A stretch of 64,000 bases of DNA, from NCBI GenBank assembly GCA_019744775.1, contig JAIETZ010000001.1, positions 124,001 through 188,000 of the forward strand, written 5' to 3'. The translations under genes were made by a program, and so were the position numbers. Shown here piece by piece: positions 44,711-53,420 of this stretch. Source of the stretch: Candidatus Obscuribacterales bacterium (GTDB lineage Bacteria > Cyanobacteriota > Vampirovibrionia > Obscuribacterales > Obscuribacteraceae). The notes under the pieces were generated by a model, which was given only the letters and a program-made list of their open reading frames with translations, was not told the origin of the DNA and searched no databases. Numbering within the stretch: the first letter of the stretch is position 1; the number at the start of each line of letters is the position of its first letter.

Positions 44711-45685
44711 ATGCCAATCAAGCGTAAATTCGCATCCAGGCTAATTGCCTTAGCAGCGATACCGTGTTTAGCACCGGTATCGGCTGCGCAAATACCGGCT
44801 GGTCAAATTGCTAAGCAATTAGTTAAGTCTGAGGATCAAATAGCTGTTGCGCCGCAATCAACCGTGCGTAATCTTTCATCAGACACAATTGATTTAGCTA
44901 CTAAATTGAACTTGCTGCCAAAACTTGTTCATCTGGAAGAAGAGCGACAAAACACATCCAGCGACAGCCAGTTTTTTAAACTTGCGGCGCTGAAACAAGA
45001 TCTTTTTTACGAATTGATGGATTACGAATACGACATTCGTATTGCCATGAATCGCATCGAAGCGGAAGTTGATAAAGCAAATGACAAATATGCATTACTT
45101 GCTGAAAAGCGCGATCGGGCAATTCGTCTAAACACCTACGCCAACCTAGTAAGCGGCGGACTTACAGGCATCATAAGCGGCAGCCTGGACTTGGGACAGG
45201 TCAATTACATAGCACCAAGCACAATAGACACAATTGAAGGTGTCATTCAAACCGGATTGTCAGCCTGGGGCTTGCATGAACTGCGAGGAGAACACAAGCT
45301 GGAGCGAGGCGTACCAAATATTCTCTCGTCACTCTTAGAGAGCAATACTGATGCAAGAAAATATTTCCCATCAAGTGTTTGGGTGTATTTGAATTCAGTA
45401 CCGGAAAACACGCTAACAGGTAAAACTCGCCGAGAATCGCTTTTGGACAGATGGGACAAAATTGGTTTTGGTTCAAGAGGTTTAAAAAAAGGCAGCCAGC
45501 AAGATCGTATGACCAAAGCAGCCGGCATAACGCAAAACCCGCACAGGCTAACAGTACGACTTCTGGAAGATCGCATGGCCATGCTTATTGATTTACAAAC
45601 TGCCGTTGCTGAAATGGAAACGAACTTGCAAGAAATCCTGCAATTTGTGCGCGGCACACGCAGCTTAGCTCAGAACACTCGCTAA
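44711..45685 (+). CDS. Exported protein of unknown function (324 aa)
   Basis: Signal peptide (RLIALAAIPCLAPVSA-A). The mature part is mainly alpha-helical, with a coiled-coil-like region (LEEERQNTSSDSQFFKLA, RIEAEVDKANDKYALLAEKR), a Gly/Ser-rich turn (LVSGGLTGIISGSLDLG), and a final helix pair (LLEDRMAMLIDLQTAVAEME). No family is recognised. It starts nine bases after the Gln/Gly-rich protein gene and is probably cotranscribed with it. Its stop abuts the stop of the convergent gene with no gap. Confidence 0.7.
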   Translation: MPIKRKFASRLIALAAIPCLAPVSAAQIPAGQIAKQLVKSEDQIAVAPQSTVRNLSSDTIDLATKLNLLPKLVHLEEERQNTSSDSQFFKLAALKQDLFYELMDYEYDIRIAMNRIEAEVDKANDKYALLAEKRDRAIRLNTYANLVSGGLTGIISGSLDLGQVNYIAPSTIDTIEGVIQTGLSAWGLHELRGEHKLERGVPNILSSLLESNTDARKYFPSSVWVYLNSVPENTLTGKTRRESLLDRWDKIGFGSRGLKKGSQQDRMTKAAGITQNPHRLTVRLLEDRMAMLIDLQTAVAEMETNLQEILQFVRGTRSLAQNTR

Positions 45686-46918
45686 TTAAAATACCGAGTT
45701 GCCGCCAAGCAGTTTATCTGCTAACTGGTGCTCTAATTTTTCCACTTGCTTCATGTCATCAACAATGAGTACAGCCTGATTGTAGACAGCCGGTCCTAGA
45801 TCTTTTGCCGGCGGCGAAGCGATAGTAGATTGGATTTGGTCATAACGACTTTGCACGTCGTTGATTACTGAACCAATGTTGTCCACATCGGATTCAATAG
45901 CCGGATCTTGTTTGCGCAATGCTTGCAAATCGTTATTAACTGCGGCAATGTATTGCGACAACTGCGCCATACGCTTATTGAGTTCGTCTACTTGCGCTTT
46001 GGCATATGGCGATCTTTCAATTTGAGAATACTGCTTCATCGAAGGGCCCATCACCATCCAGCCTTGATCTTCTGCATCTTCCACGTATGCAGCTAAAGGA
46101 CTTAACTGTTTGGCGCTGTCTCCAAGATACTGCGCAATGATACCCAACCAATGAGAATCGCGTCCGAACAATTTGAGATCAACGACCGCACCAACTGTCT
46201 GCGGCGTAGCATTTTTCAAATTTACTATACGAAAAATAGCAGTTAAATTTTGATCGACAGTTGCCAGATATCGCTTCATATCGATTAATTTGCCTGCCAT
46301 TACTTCTGCATCAATACTGCCGCCTGAATTGATTTGATTGTAAAGAACTCCATAGTCTGCTTTAACGCTGTCCATCACTTCGTGCGCATCGGAAATTAAC
46401 GGCTTAATGGCATCAGCTTTTTCCGGAGGAATATCCATTGAATCCATATCTTCTTCAACGACAGCAATTAAACTACCGATGTTTGACACTGCCGACACCA
46501 CATACTTAGTGCGAGCCTCGGCGAAGTGACCGCTATAAATTTTGAAATTCGGAGTCGCCAACGTAACAGGATTGGTGCCTACAGCCGGCAACAATACGGG
46601 ATACGAGACATCAAGCATAGAGTCTTGCAAAAACTTGGACAAATCATTGATGTCCTTAGTCAGCCTATTGCTGTCTCTTTGAATTTGCCCCATGCTCACA
46701 AGAGATTTAACTACTCGCCCTTCCATTTTTTTGAAGTAATCAGGTGGAAGTTGGCTATTGGGAGCATTCGTGTCGGCAGGTGCAACTGTGTTGGGAATTG
46801 TATTGGCCGGCAAATCAACTGCCTGACCAAAACTTGCCGGACTAAAACAAATAGTGGCAGCCAAGAAAAGGGCTGCAGACCGATAAATACGAGAAACATT
46901 TTTGGCACAAATATTCAC
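45686..46918 (-). CDS. Exported helical protein of unknown function
   Basis: About 410 residues. The frame opens with ATG at 46963, but the GTG at 46918 has GGAG upstream and puts the signal peptide (SAALFLAATICFSPASFG-Q) near the N-terminus, so it is preferred. The mature protein is helix-rich and coiled (NRLTKDINDLSKFLQDSM, ELNKRMAQLSQYIAAVNND) with no catalytic motif. Periplasmic location is inferred. It lies downstream of the two Hsp70 genes on the same strand and may share their transcript. Confidence 0.7.
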   Translation of the reverse strand: MNICAKNVSRIYRSAALFLAATICFSPASFGQAVDLPANTIPNTVAPADTNAPNSQLPPDYFKKMEGRVVKSLVSMGQIQRDSNRLTKDINDLSKFLQDSMLDVSYPVLLPAVGTNPVTLATPNFKIYSGHFAEARTKYVVSAVSNIGSLIAVVEEDMDSMDIPPEKADAIKPLISDAHEVMDSVKADYGVLYNQINSGGSIDAEVMAGKLIDMKRYLATVDQNLTAIFRIVNLKNATPQTVGAVVDLKLFGRDSHWLGIIAQYLGDSAKQLSPLAAYVEDAEDQGWMVMGPSMKQYSQIERSPYAKAQVDELNKRMAQLSQYIAAVNNDLQALRKQDPAIESDVDNIGSVINDVQSRYDQIQSTIASPPAKDLGPAVYNQAVLIVDDMKQVEKLEHQLADKLLGGNSVF

Positions 46919-46974
46919 GACAATACTCCGCTCCGAGATTATTCGGATATAGAGTACCAGCATGACAACAAAAT

Positions 46975-48723
46975 CTAGAAGGATACACCGCGCGTTTTAG
47001 TTTTGCCGAAGCGGGACATTTCACCCGTCAGCTCCTCAATTCTCTTGAGAATATCGCTTGTTTCACCTTCCAATACAGCATTGCGAACATTATTCATTGC
47101 TTGGCGCACAGCAGCTTGTTCTGCCAACAGTCTTCTGGCGGCATTTTTAGCAAGCATTCTTTCTGCATCAGAAAGATAACATTGAGCCTGCATTGTCGCC
47201 TCATTGCGTTCAGAGACCATTGTCTCTTCGGCAGATTCAAGGCTGGCTTGCTCAGCAAGTTCCTTCAATTCTTCTCTTGTTAGTCCTTGTGTTCGTACTA
47301 GTTCTATATCGACCTTTTTGCCTGTTTGGTCATCGACCACATCAACACAAAAAATGCCGTCTACATCAACGCTAAACGTAACCTCGTATTCAAGCGAACG
47401 AGGTGAAGCCGTGCGTGGCAATGGAATGGAAAAACGAGCAATTGATTTATTCTCGGAAGCTTTGTCGCTTTCACCTTGAACAATATGTCCCTTAATTGCC
47501 TTTTGCTTGTCGGTATTATTTGTGAGAACTACTTTCTTCTTAATTGGAATATGCGTGTTGCGCCTAAACAGATTGGCCACATGACCATGCGGCGTCTCAA
47601 TGCCTAAAGACATGGGCACAACATCTAACAGCAAGATATCATCCAATTCACCAGCCAAAATGCCGCCCTGAATGGCTGCACCAACAGCCACTGCCTCATC
47701 CGGGTTTACTGCCCGCAAGGGGTCCTTTTGAAAGATATCACGAATAAGCTGCTGAACGGCAGGAATTCTTGTTGTACCACCAGCTAATAGAATTTGATCA
47801 ACGTGGCTGACATTCAGTTTGGCATCCTCCAGAACTCTTTCTACAGGCAGCTTGGCTGCTTCGACCAAATGCTTTGTCATGCGATTAAAGTCAAAAACAG
47901 TAAGAACAGCCTCAAAGTCGACTGGATGCCCTTTATGATCTTCGGCAATGAAAGGCAGTTTTATGAGAGTAGAACTACAGCTCGATAGTTCTATCTTTGC
48001 CGCCTCCGCCGCTTCGCGAAAACGCTGCAATGCCACAATGTTATTTTCAATGTCGATGCCACTCTGTTCTTTGAGCTTAGTTTTCATCCAGTCAATAATT
48101 ACTCTGTCAAAATCGTCACCACCCAATTGCATGTTGCCGTTTATTGCCTTGACGTGCAAAACATGATCGTGGATTTCTAGTACAGTGACGTCGAATGTAC
48201 CACCGCCAAAGTCGAATACAACGACTCGCGAAGTCTGATTGATTTTGTGCAGTCCATAGGTCAAAGCACTACTTGTCGGCTCATTGACGATACGAACAAC
48301 ATCTAGTCCGGCAATAAGTCCGGCGTCCCGCGTAGCCAAACGCTGAGCATCATCGAAATACGCTGGAACAGTAACAATAGCTTTTGAGACTTTCTCGCCT
48401 AGATAATCCTGGGCCTGCTTCTTGAGCTTCTGCAGGATAACGGCAGAGATCTGTTCCGGAGAATACACGCGATGGTCGAGAACTATTTTGTCCTTCGTAC
48501 CCATGTGTCTTTTAATTGACTCAATCGTTCGTTCAGGATTCATAACTGCCTGACGCTTAGCCAATTGGCCGACAAGCTTATTGCCGTCAGGGGTAAATGC
48601 AACAACACTAGGCGTTGTAGGATAACCTTCCGAATTCGGAATAACAACAGGCAAGCCGCCCTCAATGACAGCTACGCAGGAGTTGGTCGTGCCTAAGTCG
48701 ATACCGATAATTTTGTGACTCAT
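46975..48723 (-). CDS. DnaK-like Hsp70 chaperone, short-lid paralogue 1
   Basis: ATP-driven chaperone, 582 residues. The ATPase domain is intact: GIDLGTTNSCVAV (phosphate 1), FDFGGGTFDVTVL (phosphate 2), LAGGTTRIPAVQQLI (adenosine). The substrate-binding beta domain begins near GDILLLDVVPMSLGIETP-like sequence. The C-terminal lid is about 50 residues shorter than in standard DnaK (610-640) and ends TRGVSF without the Gly/Met-rich tail. No dnaJ or grpE is adjacent. Its upstream neighbour is a paralogue of near-identical length ending GVSV. Confidence 0.93.
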   Translation of the reverse strand: MSHKIIGIDLGTTNSCVAVIEGGLPVVIPNSEGYPTTPSVVAFTPDGNKLVGQLAKRQAVMNPERTIESIKRHMGTKDKIVLDHRVYSPEQISAVILQKLKKQAQDYLGEKVSKAIVTVPAYFDDAQRLATRDAGLIAGLDVVRIVNEPTSSALTYGLHKINQTSRVVVFDFGGGTFDVTVLEIHDHVLHVKAINGNMQLGGDDFDRVIIDWMKTKLKEQSGIDIENNIVALQRFREAAEAAKIELSSCSSTLIKLPFIAEDHKGHPVDFEAVLTVFDFNRMTKHLVEAAKLPVERVLEDAKLNVSHVDQILLAGGTTRIPAVQQLIRDIFQKDPLRAVNPDEAVAVGAAIQGGILAGELDDILLLDVVPMSLGIETPHGHVANLFRRNTHIPIKKKVVLTNNTDKQKAIKGHIVQGESDKASENKSIARFSIPLPRTASPRSLEYEVTFSVDVDGIFCVDVVDDQTGKKVDIELVRTQGLTREELKELAEQASLESAEETMVSERNEATMQAQCYLSDAERMLAKNAARRLLAEQAAVRQAMNNVRNAVLEGETSDILKRIEELTGEMSRFGKTKTRGVSF

Positions 48724-48732
48724 GGCTGAAGC

Positions 48733-48754
48733 ACAGGATTCGCGAAAATCCTGT
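48733..48754 (-). promoter_or_regulatory. Leader hairpin just upstream of Hsp70 paralogue 1
   Basis: ACAGGATT (48733-48740) pairs exactly with AATCCTGT (48747-48754) around a six-base loop, ten bases before the start codon. The gene has no clear Shine-Dalgarno sequence. It does not match CIRCE. It could be an RNA thermometer-like leader element, a weak terminator for paralogue 2, or chance. Confidence 0.35.
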
Positions 48755-48850
48755 TCCCCTATTAATCGTGCTTATGAAGACATACCCAACAGGCTAAGAG
48801 TCCTAATATATTTTAGTGAAAGTTAACCTAGTATAACTAAATACGTATAT

Positions 48851-50602
48851 TTAAACTGAAACACCATTTTTGCCGGCGGAACTCTTCAAATACTGGGCAA
48901 CTATGCCCTCAAGGTCATGCGTTTTACGGGTAATATCAGCCGTATCGGACTCTAAAACAGCGTTGCGCAATTGGTTGATAGCCTGTCTGACAGCTTCCTT
49001 CTCCGCCTGCAGTGTCTCATCACCATTTTTCGACAGCAACTCTTCGGTATTTGTAAGTACTACCTGAGCCTGTGCTGATGCATGATTGCGCTCAACGGCA
49101 ACCCTTTCCGTATCCGCTTCTGCTTGAGCCTCATTGGCCAGTTTTTCCAATTCTTCTCTGCTCAAACCATTGGTGCGGATCAACTCTACTGTAGCTTTGT
49201 TACCGTCTTTGTCGAGAACATCACAGAAGAAAATACCATCCACGTCAATACTGAAATTCACCTCAAATTGCAGCGATTTAGCAGGCGCCAGATCCGGTAA
49301 AGGAATGGAAAAACGAGCAATTGACTTATTTTCCCAGGCTTCCTCCGACTCACCTTGAACAAGGTGTCCGCGTATCGCTGTCTGCCTATCGGAGTTATTG
49401 GTCAAAATGACTTTCTTGTTGAAAGGAATTACCGTGTTGCGCTTGAAGAGATTTACGACCTTACCATCAGGCTTTTCTATGCCCAATGACATTGGAATTA
49501 CATCCAGAAGGAGTATCTCATCAAGTTCACCAGTAAGAATTCCACCTTGAACGGCCGCACCCATTGCCACTGCCTCGTCGGGATTGACGGCTCTTACAGG
49601 ATCTTGATTGAACATATCTCGAATAAGTCGCTGCACCTGAGGTATGCGCGTAGTGCCACCGGCAAGAATGATGCTGTTAATGTCTGAGAAGGTTAATTTA
49701 GCGTCCGCTAAAGCCTTTTCTACAGGCGTCCTTGCCGATTCAACCAGATTCTTAGTAAGTTTTTCAAATTCGTCTATTTTCAATTCCGCTTCAAAGTTAA
49801 TTGGCGAACCATCGGCACCAGTTGCCAAAAACGGTAATTGAATATTTGTTGAAGAACGACTGGACAACTCAATTTTTGCAGCCTCTGCAGCTTCTTTGAT
49901 GCGTTGCAACGCAACAGGATTAGTTTCGGGATCATAGTGCAATTGAAACTTCAAACGTTCTTCGATCCATTTGCCTATGATTCTGTCAAAATCATCGCCA
50001 CCCAGCTGGTTGTTACCGTTGGTTGACTTCACATGTAACACGCCTTCACTAATCTCTAAAATGGTAACGTCAAATGTGCCACCACCAAAGTCAAAGACAA
50101 CTACTTTCGATGATGTATTGACCTTGTGCATGCCGTAAGTCAAAGCGCATGCGGTAGGTTCGTTGACTATGCGCACTACATCCAGTCCGGCAATTTGTCC
50201 TGCATCTCGTGTTGCCAATCTTTGTGCATCATCAAAGTATGCCGGAACCGTAATAATTGCCTTTTCCACGCGTTGCCCTAAGTAATCCTGGGCCTGCTTC
50301 TTGAGTTTTTGCAAAACATGCGCGGATATTTGCTCGGGTGAAAATGTCCTGTGGTCCATTTCCACTTTGTACTTGCTGCCCATATGGCGTTTAATTGACT
50401 GAATCGTCCTCTCCGGGTTCATTACGGCCTGGCGTTTAGCCAACTGCCCGACCAATTTTTCGCCGTCTTTGGTGAAAGCGACAACAGAAGGCGTTGTGTT
50501 ATAGCCTTCCGAATTAGGTATAACAACGGCCCGCCCTTGCTCAACAACTGCAACACAAGAGTTAGTTGTTCCCAAATCAATACCGATTATTTTCTCAGCC
50601 AT
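48851..50602 (-). CDS. DnaK-like Hsp70 chaperone, short-lid paralogue 2
   Basis: 583 residues. GIDLGTTNSCVAVVEQG, FDFGGGTFDVTILE and LAGGTTRIPQVQRLI mark a complete Hsp70 ATPase. LLLDVIPMSLGIEKPDG begins the substrate-binding domain. As in its neighbour, the helical lid is short and there is no disordered C-terminal tail. It shares long identical stretches with paralogue 1 (for example AYFDDAQRLATRDAG), so tandem duplication is clear. The most divergent part is the C-terminal 120 residues, where substrate specificity would differ. A canonical dnaK-dnaJ-grpE locus is likely elsewhere in the genome. Confidence 0.93.
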   Translation of the reverse strand: MAEKIIGIDLGTTNSCVAVVEQGRAVVIPNSEGYNTTPSVVAFTKDGEKLVGQLAKRQAVMNPERTIQSIKRHMGSKYKVEMDHRTFSPEQISAHVLQKLKKQAQDYLGQRVEKAIITVPAYFDDAQRLATRDAGQIAGLDVVRIVNEPTACALTYGMHKVNTSSKVVVFDFGGGTFDVTILEISEGVLHVKSTNGNNQLGGDDFDRIIGKWIEERLKFQLHYDPETNPVALQRIKEAAEAAKIELSSRSSTNIQLPFLATGADGSPINFEAELKIDEFEKLTKNLVESARTPVEKALADAKLTFSDINSIILAGGTTRIPQVQRLIRDMFNQDPVRAVNPDEAVAMGAAVQGGILTGELDEILLLDVIPMSLGIEKPDGKVVNLFKRNTVIPFNKKVILTNNSDRQTAIRGHLVQGESEEAWENKSIARFSIPLPDLAPAKSLQFEVNFSIDVDGIFFCDVLDKDGNKATVELIRTNGLSREELEKLANEAQAEADTERVAVERNHASAQAQVVLTNTEELLSKNGDETLQAEKEAVRQAINQLRNAVLESDTADITRKTHDLEGIVAQYLKSSAGKNGVSV

Positions 50603-50939
50603 GCTGCCAGCCCCGCCTGCCCGATGAATTTATACCCAGGTCTAGGCTCTAATATTACGGATTCTTATAAAAGGTCCTTAACATGCCGCATAACCCTAAA
50701 AACGCCCATAAGAAGCTCCAGCAGACCTAAGAGTCGGCCGGAGCTGGGTGGTAGGGATAAAAACCTTTGCCTAAGACCCATTATAAAAACCAAGGGATAA
50801 GTTAGGAATTCAGAAAAACCCCAGCAGTTTATAGGGATAAAACCAGATCTTTAAAACGGGCGGATTTTACCCGGGAACATTAGCCGAAATATCCTCATCG
50901 TTAGCGTCGCATCCGCACCCCAAAATAGTAGGGCTAACC
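50603..50939. other. 337-nt intergenic region with short repeats and a hairpin
   Basis: No gene seen. It holds an imperfect hairpin (AGCTCCAGC 50714-50722 with GCCGGAGCT 50737-50745, one mismatch) and two copies of TAGGGATAAAA plus ACC at 50752 and 50832, 80 nt apart, with a third weaker AAGGGATAA at 50792. It presumably includes the promoter of the Hsp70 pair, but no convincing -35/-10 set was found. Confidence 0.4.
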
Positions 50940-51284
50940 ATGCAATTTATTAAACAGTTATCGCTAGCTGTGGTATTTATTGCCACAATCCATGTGGTCC
51001 TAGAACCTCTTAGCCGCGAAATGAATGGTGTCGTTGATTTGTCCGGCAGATTTATGCCGTTCAGTTTTGCAAATGCCGGAACCGTTCTTACTCTACCAGC
51101 ATCAGCTGTTGGTTTTCTTGTCGATCCTGTAACACTTAAGATCAAAGGCATGATGACAGTCGAAGGTACATTGTTCGACACCCGTGGTAATCACCTTCAT
51201 TTGCCGTCCGGCATATCTATCATCGCTACACAGCGCACGGCTCATCGCCGCGCTCGTTGCGCTTCAGGTTTCACACTCAGGTAA
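50940..51284 (+). CDS. Doubtful small exported protein
   Basis: 114 codons. It starts MQFIKQLSLAVVFIATIHVV, like a signal or anchor helix, and AGTAGGG precedes the ATG. The central part (TLPASAVGFLVDPVTLKIKG) looks protein-like, but the last third is encoded by the dispersed 72-bp repeat, so the reading frame there is probably accidental. It may be a remnant whose 3' end was overwritten by the repeat. No family recognised. Confidence 0.35.
   Translation: MQFIKQLSLAVVFIATIHVVLEPLSREMNGVVDLSGRFMPFSFANAGTVLTLPASAVGFLVDPVTLKIKGMMTVEGTLFDTRGNHLHLPSGISIIATQRTAHRRARCASGFTLR
51192..51263 (+). repeat. Dispersed 72-bp repeat, copy B
   Basis: Same orientation as copy A at 20078-20149, ungapped, with 54 of 72 identical positions. 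It sits in G+C-rich sequence between the Hsp70 region and a TPR gene. The interval 51285-51461 after it contains no supported gene. Confidence 0.6.
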
Positions 51285-51461
51285 GACTCCGTTTGATCAT
51301 TCGTATCGTCCGCGGTTGTGACGAATGTTGCGGCTGGGTGAGTTGATTGTAAGTTGCGTAGCTTAACAATTGCATATGATCGAGAAAGAATTCGTTTGTC
51401 AGGCGCATTTCTGGCATTATGAGCGCTAAAATTTTGGGATTGCAACTCAACGAGGTAGGTC

Positions 51462-53333
51462 ATGGACAGAAGATTCCAGGGAAGACTCTTAGGACTATTA
51501 AGTTCAACCGTGCTTGTAAGCTCACTGGCAGCGCAAGCACAGGTTCCGTTACCGGGCACCACTCAGACATCTACAACTCCGGCGCAGAAGGATATTCTCA
51601 CTGGGCAAATCAGACAGAATGTTGTCACGGCTGAAAAATTGCTTTCGCAGGGCAAATATTCCGATGCTGAAGATATGTTCCGTCAGATGCTCGTTAGCAA
51701 TCCAACGGATATGGTGGCAACTGTCGGTCTTGGCATGGCTCTTGCCAAGCAGTTTAAGCTTGATGGCGCAGATGACATGTTGGATCGCGTATTAGCTGCC
51801 GATCCAAACAATGCAATTGCACACGCAGGCAAGGCTACAGTCGCCTTAAATCGTCTGCAATCATCATCCGGGTCTATTCGTTCACAGCGCGATCAAATTT
51901 TGCAATACGCTGAAGGCGAAGCAAAGCGTGCTTGCTCGTTGGCACCGGCTGATGCTGAATGTCACTACACATTAGGTGCGGTACTCAAGGAAGAAGGACG
52001 TCTTGACGAGGCTTCTTCTGAATTGCGTAATGCCATTAGCTTTGATCCTAACCATTCGTCAGCCTATGCTGCTTTGGGTAAGATTCAACTGGATCAAGGC
52101 AATATTCCACAAGCAACAGACAATTTACGCCGTGCTGTTGATTTGAATTCCGGCAATTCCAGTGCTCACTATGGACTGGGTGTTGCTTATTTGAAGCAAG
52201 GCATGATAGATGAAGCTTTGAAAGAGTTGAACATTTCACTTTATCAATTCCCGAATAGCGCACCTGTGCATTTAGCGATGGGACAGGCCTATCAAAAGCA
52301 AGGCAATGACGCTGCTGCTCTTAAAGAGTATCAATTGTCCATTTTGACCAAGCCGGAAAACGCTGAGCCTTATATGAATATGGCGCAGATTCATGAAACT
52401 CGTGGTGACTTGGAGTTGGCTTTGGCTGACTTGCGTTCAGGTCTTGCCCAGCTTCCATACAATGTCGATTTGCGCATGAACATTGCCGACGATTTGGTAA
52501 AGCTGGAAAAGGCTGATGATGCAATTAAGAGCTACCAGACAATTTTGAGCATGAGTCCAAATAACCCGCATGCAGTTAAGGGTTTGACGCAAGCTCTGAC
52601 CATCAAGGCTCAAAAGGCCGCAGCTGGAGCATTGCTTGCTTCAAATGACTATGAGTCGGCTCTGAAGACTTTGGGCGAAGCTATGAAGCTCAACCCGAAT
52701 GATATGGAATTGCGTTTGGCACAAGCTAAATTGATGTCGCTTGCCGGCACCAAGCTTGACTTGAGCCAACTACCGCAGCCGACAAATGACGGCGAGCGCA
52801 TAGCTTACGCTGAAGCTCTAATGGCACAAGGTGAATACGATAAAGCGTCTTCAACCGTGTCAGATATCTTGAGCCGTCAAAGCGATCCGTTGCAAGTTCT
52901 GGCAGTAGCTGATTTGGCAACAATGATTGATGACCTGGACAATGCAGATGCTGCATTTAAAAAGGCTCAAACACTGGGTGCCAACGCTGACAGAGTAAGT
53001 CGTGGATTTGCTCAAGTATCAAAGCTCAGAGCACAAGCTGTTAACGATGTAAAAGTCGGCAACGAATTGCTCGTTAAAAAGCAATACGAAGGTGCAGCAC
53101 AAAAATTCCGTGAAGCTATCGCCACCAATCCAAGATTGGTAGATGCTCACTTAGGCGCTGCCAAAGCTTTGGAAAAAATGCCGAAGCCTTCGCCTGCCGT
53201 ACTTAACGAGTCAGCCCAGCAATACAAACTGTATCTTTCCTTGAAGCCACCTCTGACTTCCAAGGAACAACAGAAGATGCAAGATCTTATTGCTAGACTA
53301 AGCTCTAAGGCTGCCAAATTAGCGCAGCGCTAA
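51462..53333 (+). CDS. Exported TPR-repeat protein (623 aa)
   Basis: The signal peptide (LLGLLSSTVLVSSLAAQA-Q) is followed by about 13 TPRs (for example YSDAEDMFRQMLVSNPTD, AIAHAGKATVALNR, YAALGKIQLDQGN). A less regular segment lies at about 390-520, and a basic helical C-terminus ends in SSKAAKLAQR. AGGTAGG lies before the ATG. A strong terminator follows the stop. It has no domain beyond TPRs; a periplasmic assembly or scaffold role is inferred. Confidence 0.88.
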   Translation: MDRRFQGRLLGLLSSTVLVSSLAAQAQVPLPGTTQTSTTPAQKDILTGQIRQNVVTAEKLLSQGKYSDAEDMFRQMLVSNPTDMVATVGLGMALAKQFKLDGADDMLDRVLAADPNNAIAHAGKATVALNRLQSSSGSIRSQRDQILQYAEGEAKRACSLAPADAECHYTLGAVLKEEGRLDEASSELRNAISFDPNHSSAYAALGKIQLDQGNIPQATDNLRRAVDLNSGNSSAHYGLGVAYLKQGMIDEALKELNISLYQFPNSAPVHLAMGQAYQKQGNDAAALKEYQLSILTKPENAEPYMNMAQIHETRGDLELALADLRSGLAQLPYNVDLRMNIADDLVKLEKADDAIKSYQTILSMSPNNPHAVKGLTQALTIKAQKAAAGALLASNDYESALKTLGEAMKLNPNDMELRLAQAKLMSLAGTKLDLSQLPQPTNDGERIAYAEALMAQGEYDKASSTVSDILSRQSDPLQVLAVADLATMIDDLDNADAAFKKAQTLGANADRVSRGFAQVSKLRAQAVNDVKVGNELLVKKQYEGAAQKFREAIATNPRLVDAHLGAAKALEKMPKPSPAVLNESAQQYKLYLSLKPPLTSKEQQKMQDLIARLSSKAAKLAQR

Positions 53334-53375
53334 AAAGAAAAGGGCGCATGCAATGCGCCCCTACGAAAACAAATG

Positions 53376-53408
53376 AGAAGGGTCGTCTGCAAAGACGGCT
53401 CTTCTTTT
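53376..53408 (+). terminator. Intrinsic terminator of the TPR gene
   Basis: A 13-bp stem with two G-T wobbles (53376-53388 with 53393-53405, GCAA loop) is followed by TTT. A second perfect hairpin, GGGCGCAT-GCA-ATGCGCCC (53342-53360), precedes it right after the stop codon. The pair also separates this gene from the convergent AhpD-like gene. Confidence 0.8.
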
Positions 53409-53420
53409 ATGCAAAAGATT

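Noticed and set aside
48724-48850. CIRCE operator upstream of Hsp70 paralogue 1
   Set aside because: No TTAGCACTC-N9-GAGTGCTAA or close variant; only the ACAGGATT hairpin is present.
50737-50850. TAGGGATAAAA direct repeats as an iteron-type replication origin
   Set aside because: Only two good copies, no DnaA boxes or replication gene nearby.
51242-51562. 106-codon minus-strand frame
   Set aside because: Overlaps the start and signal-peptide codons of the TPR gene and the dispersed repeat; no ribosome site.
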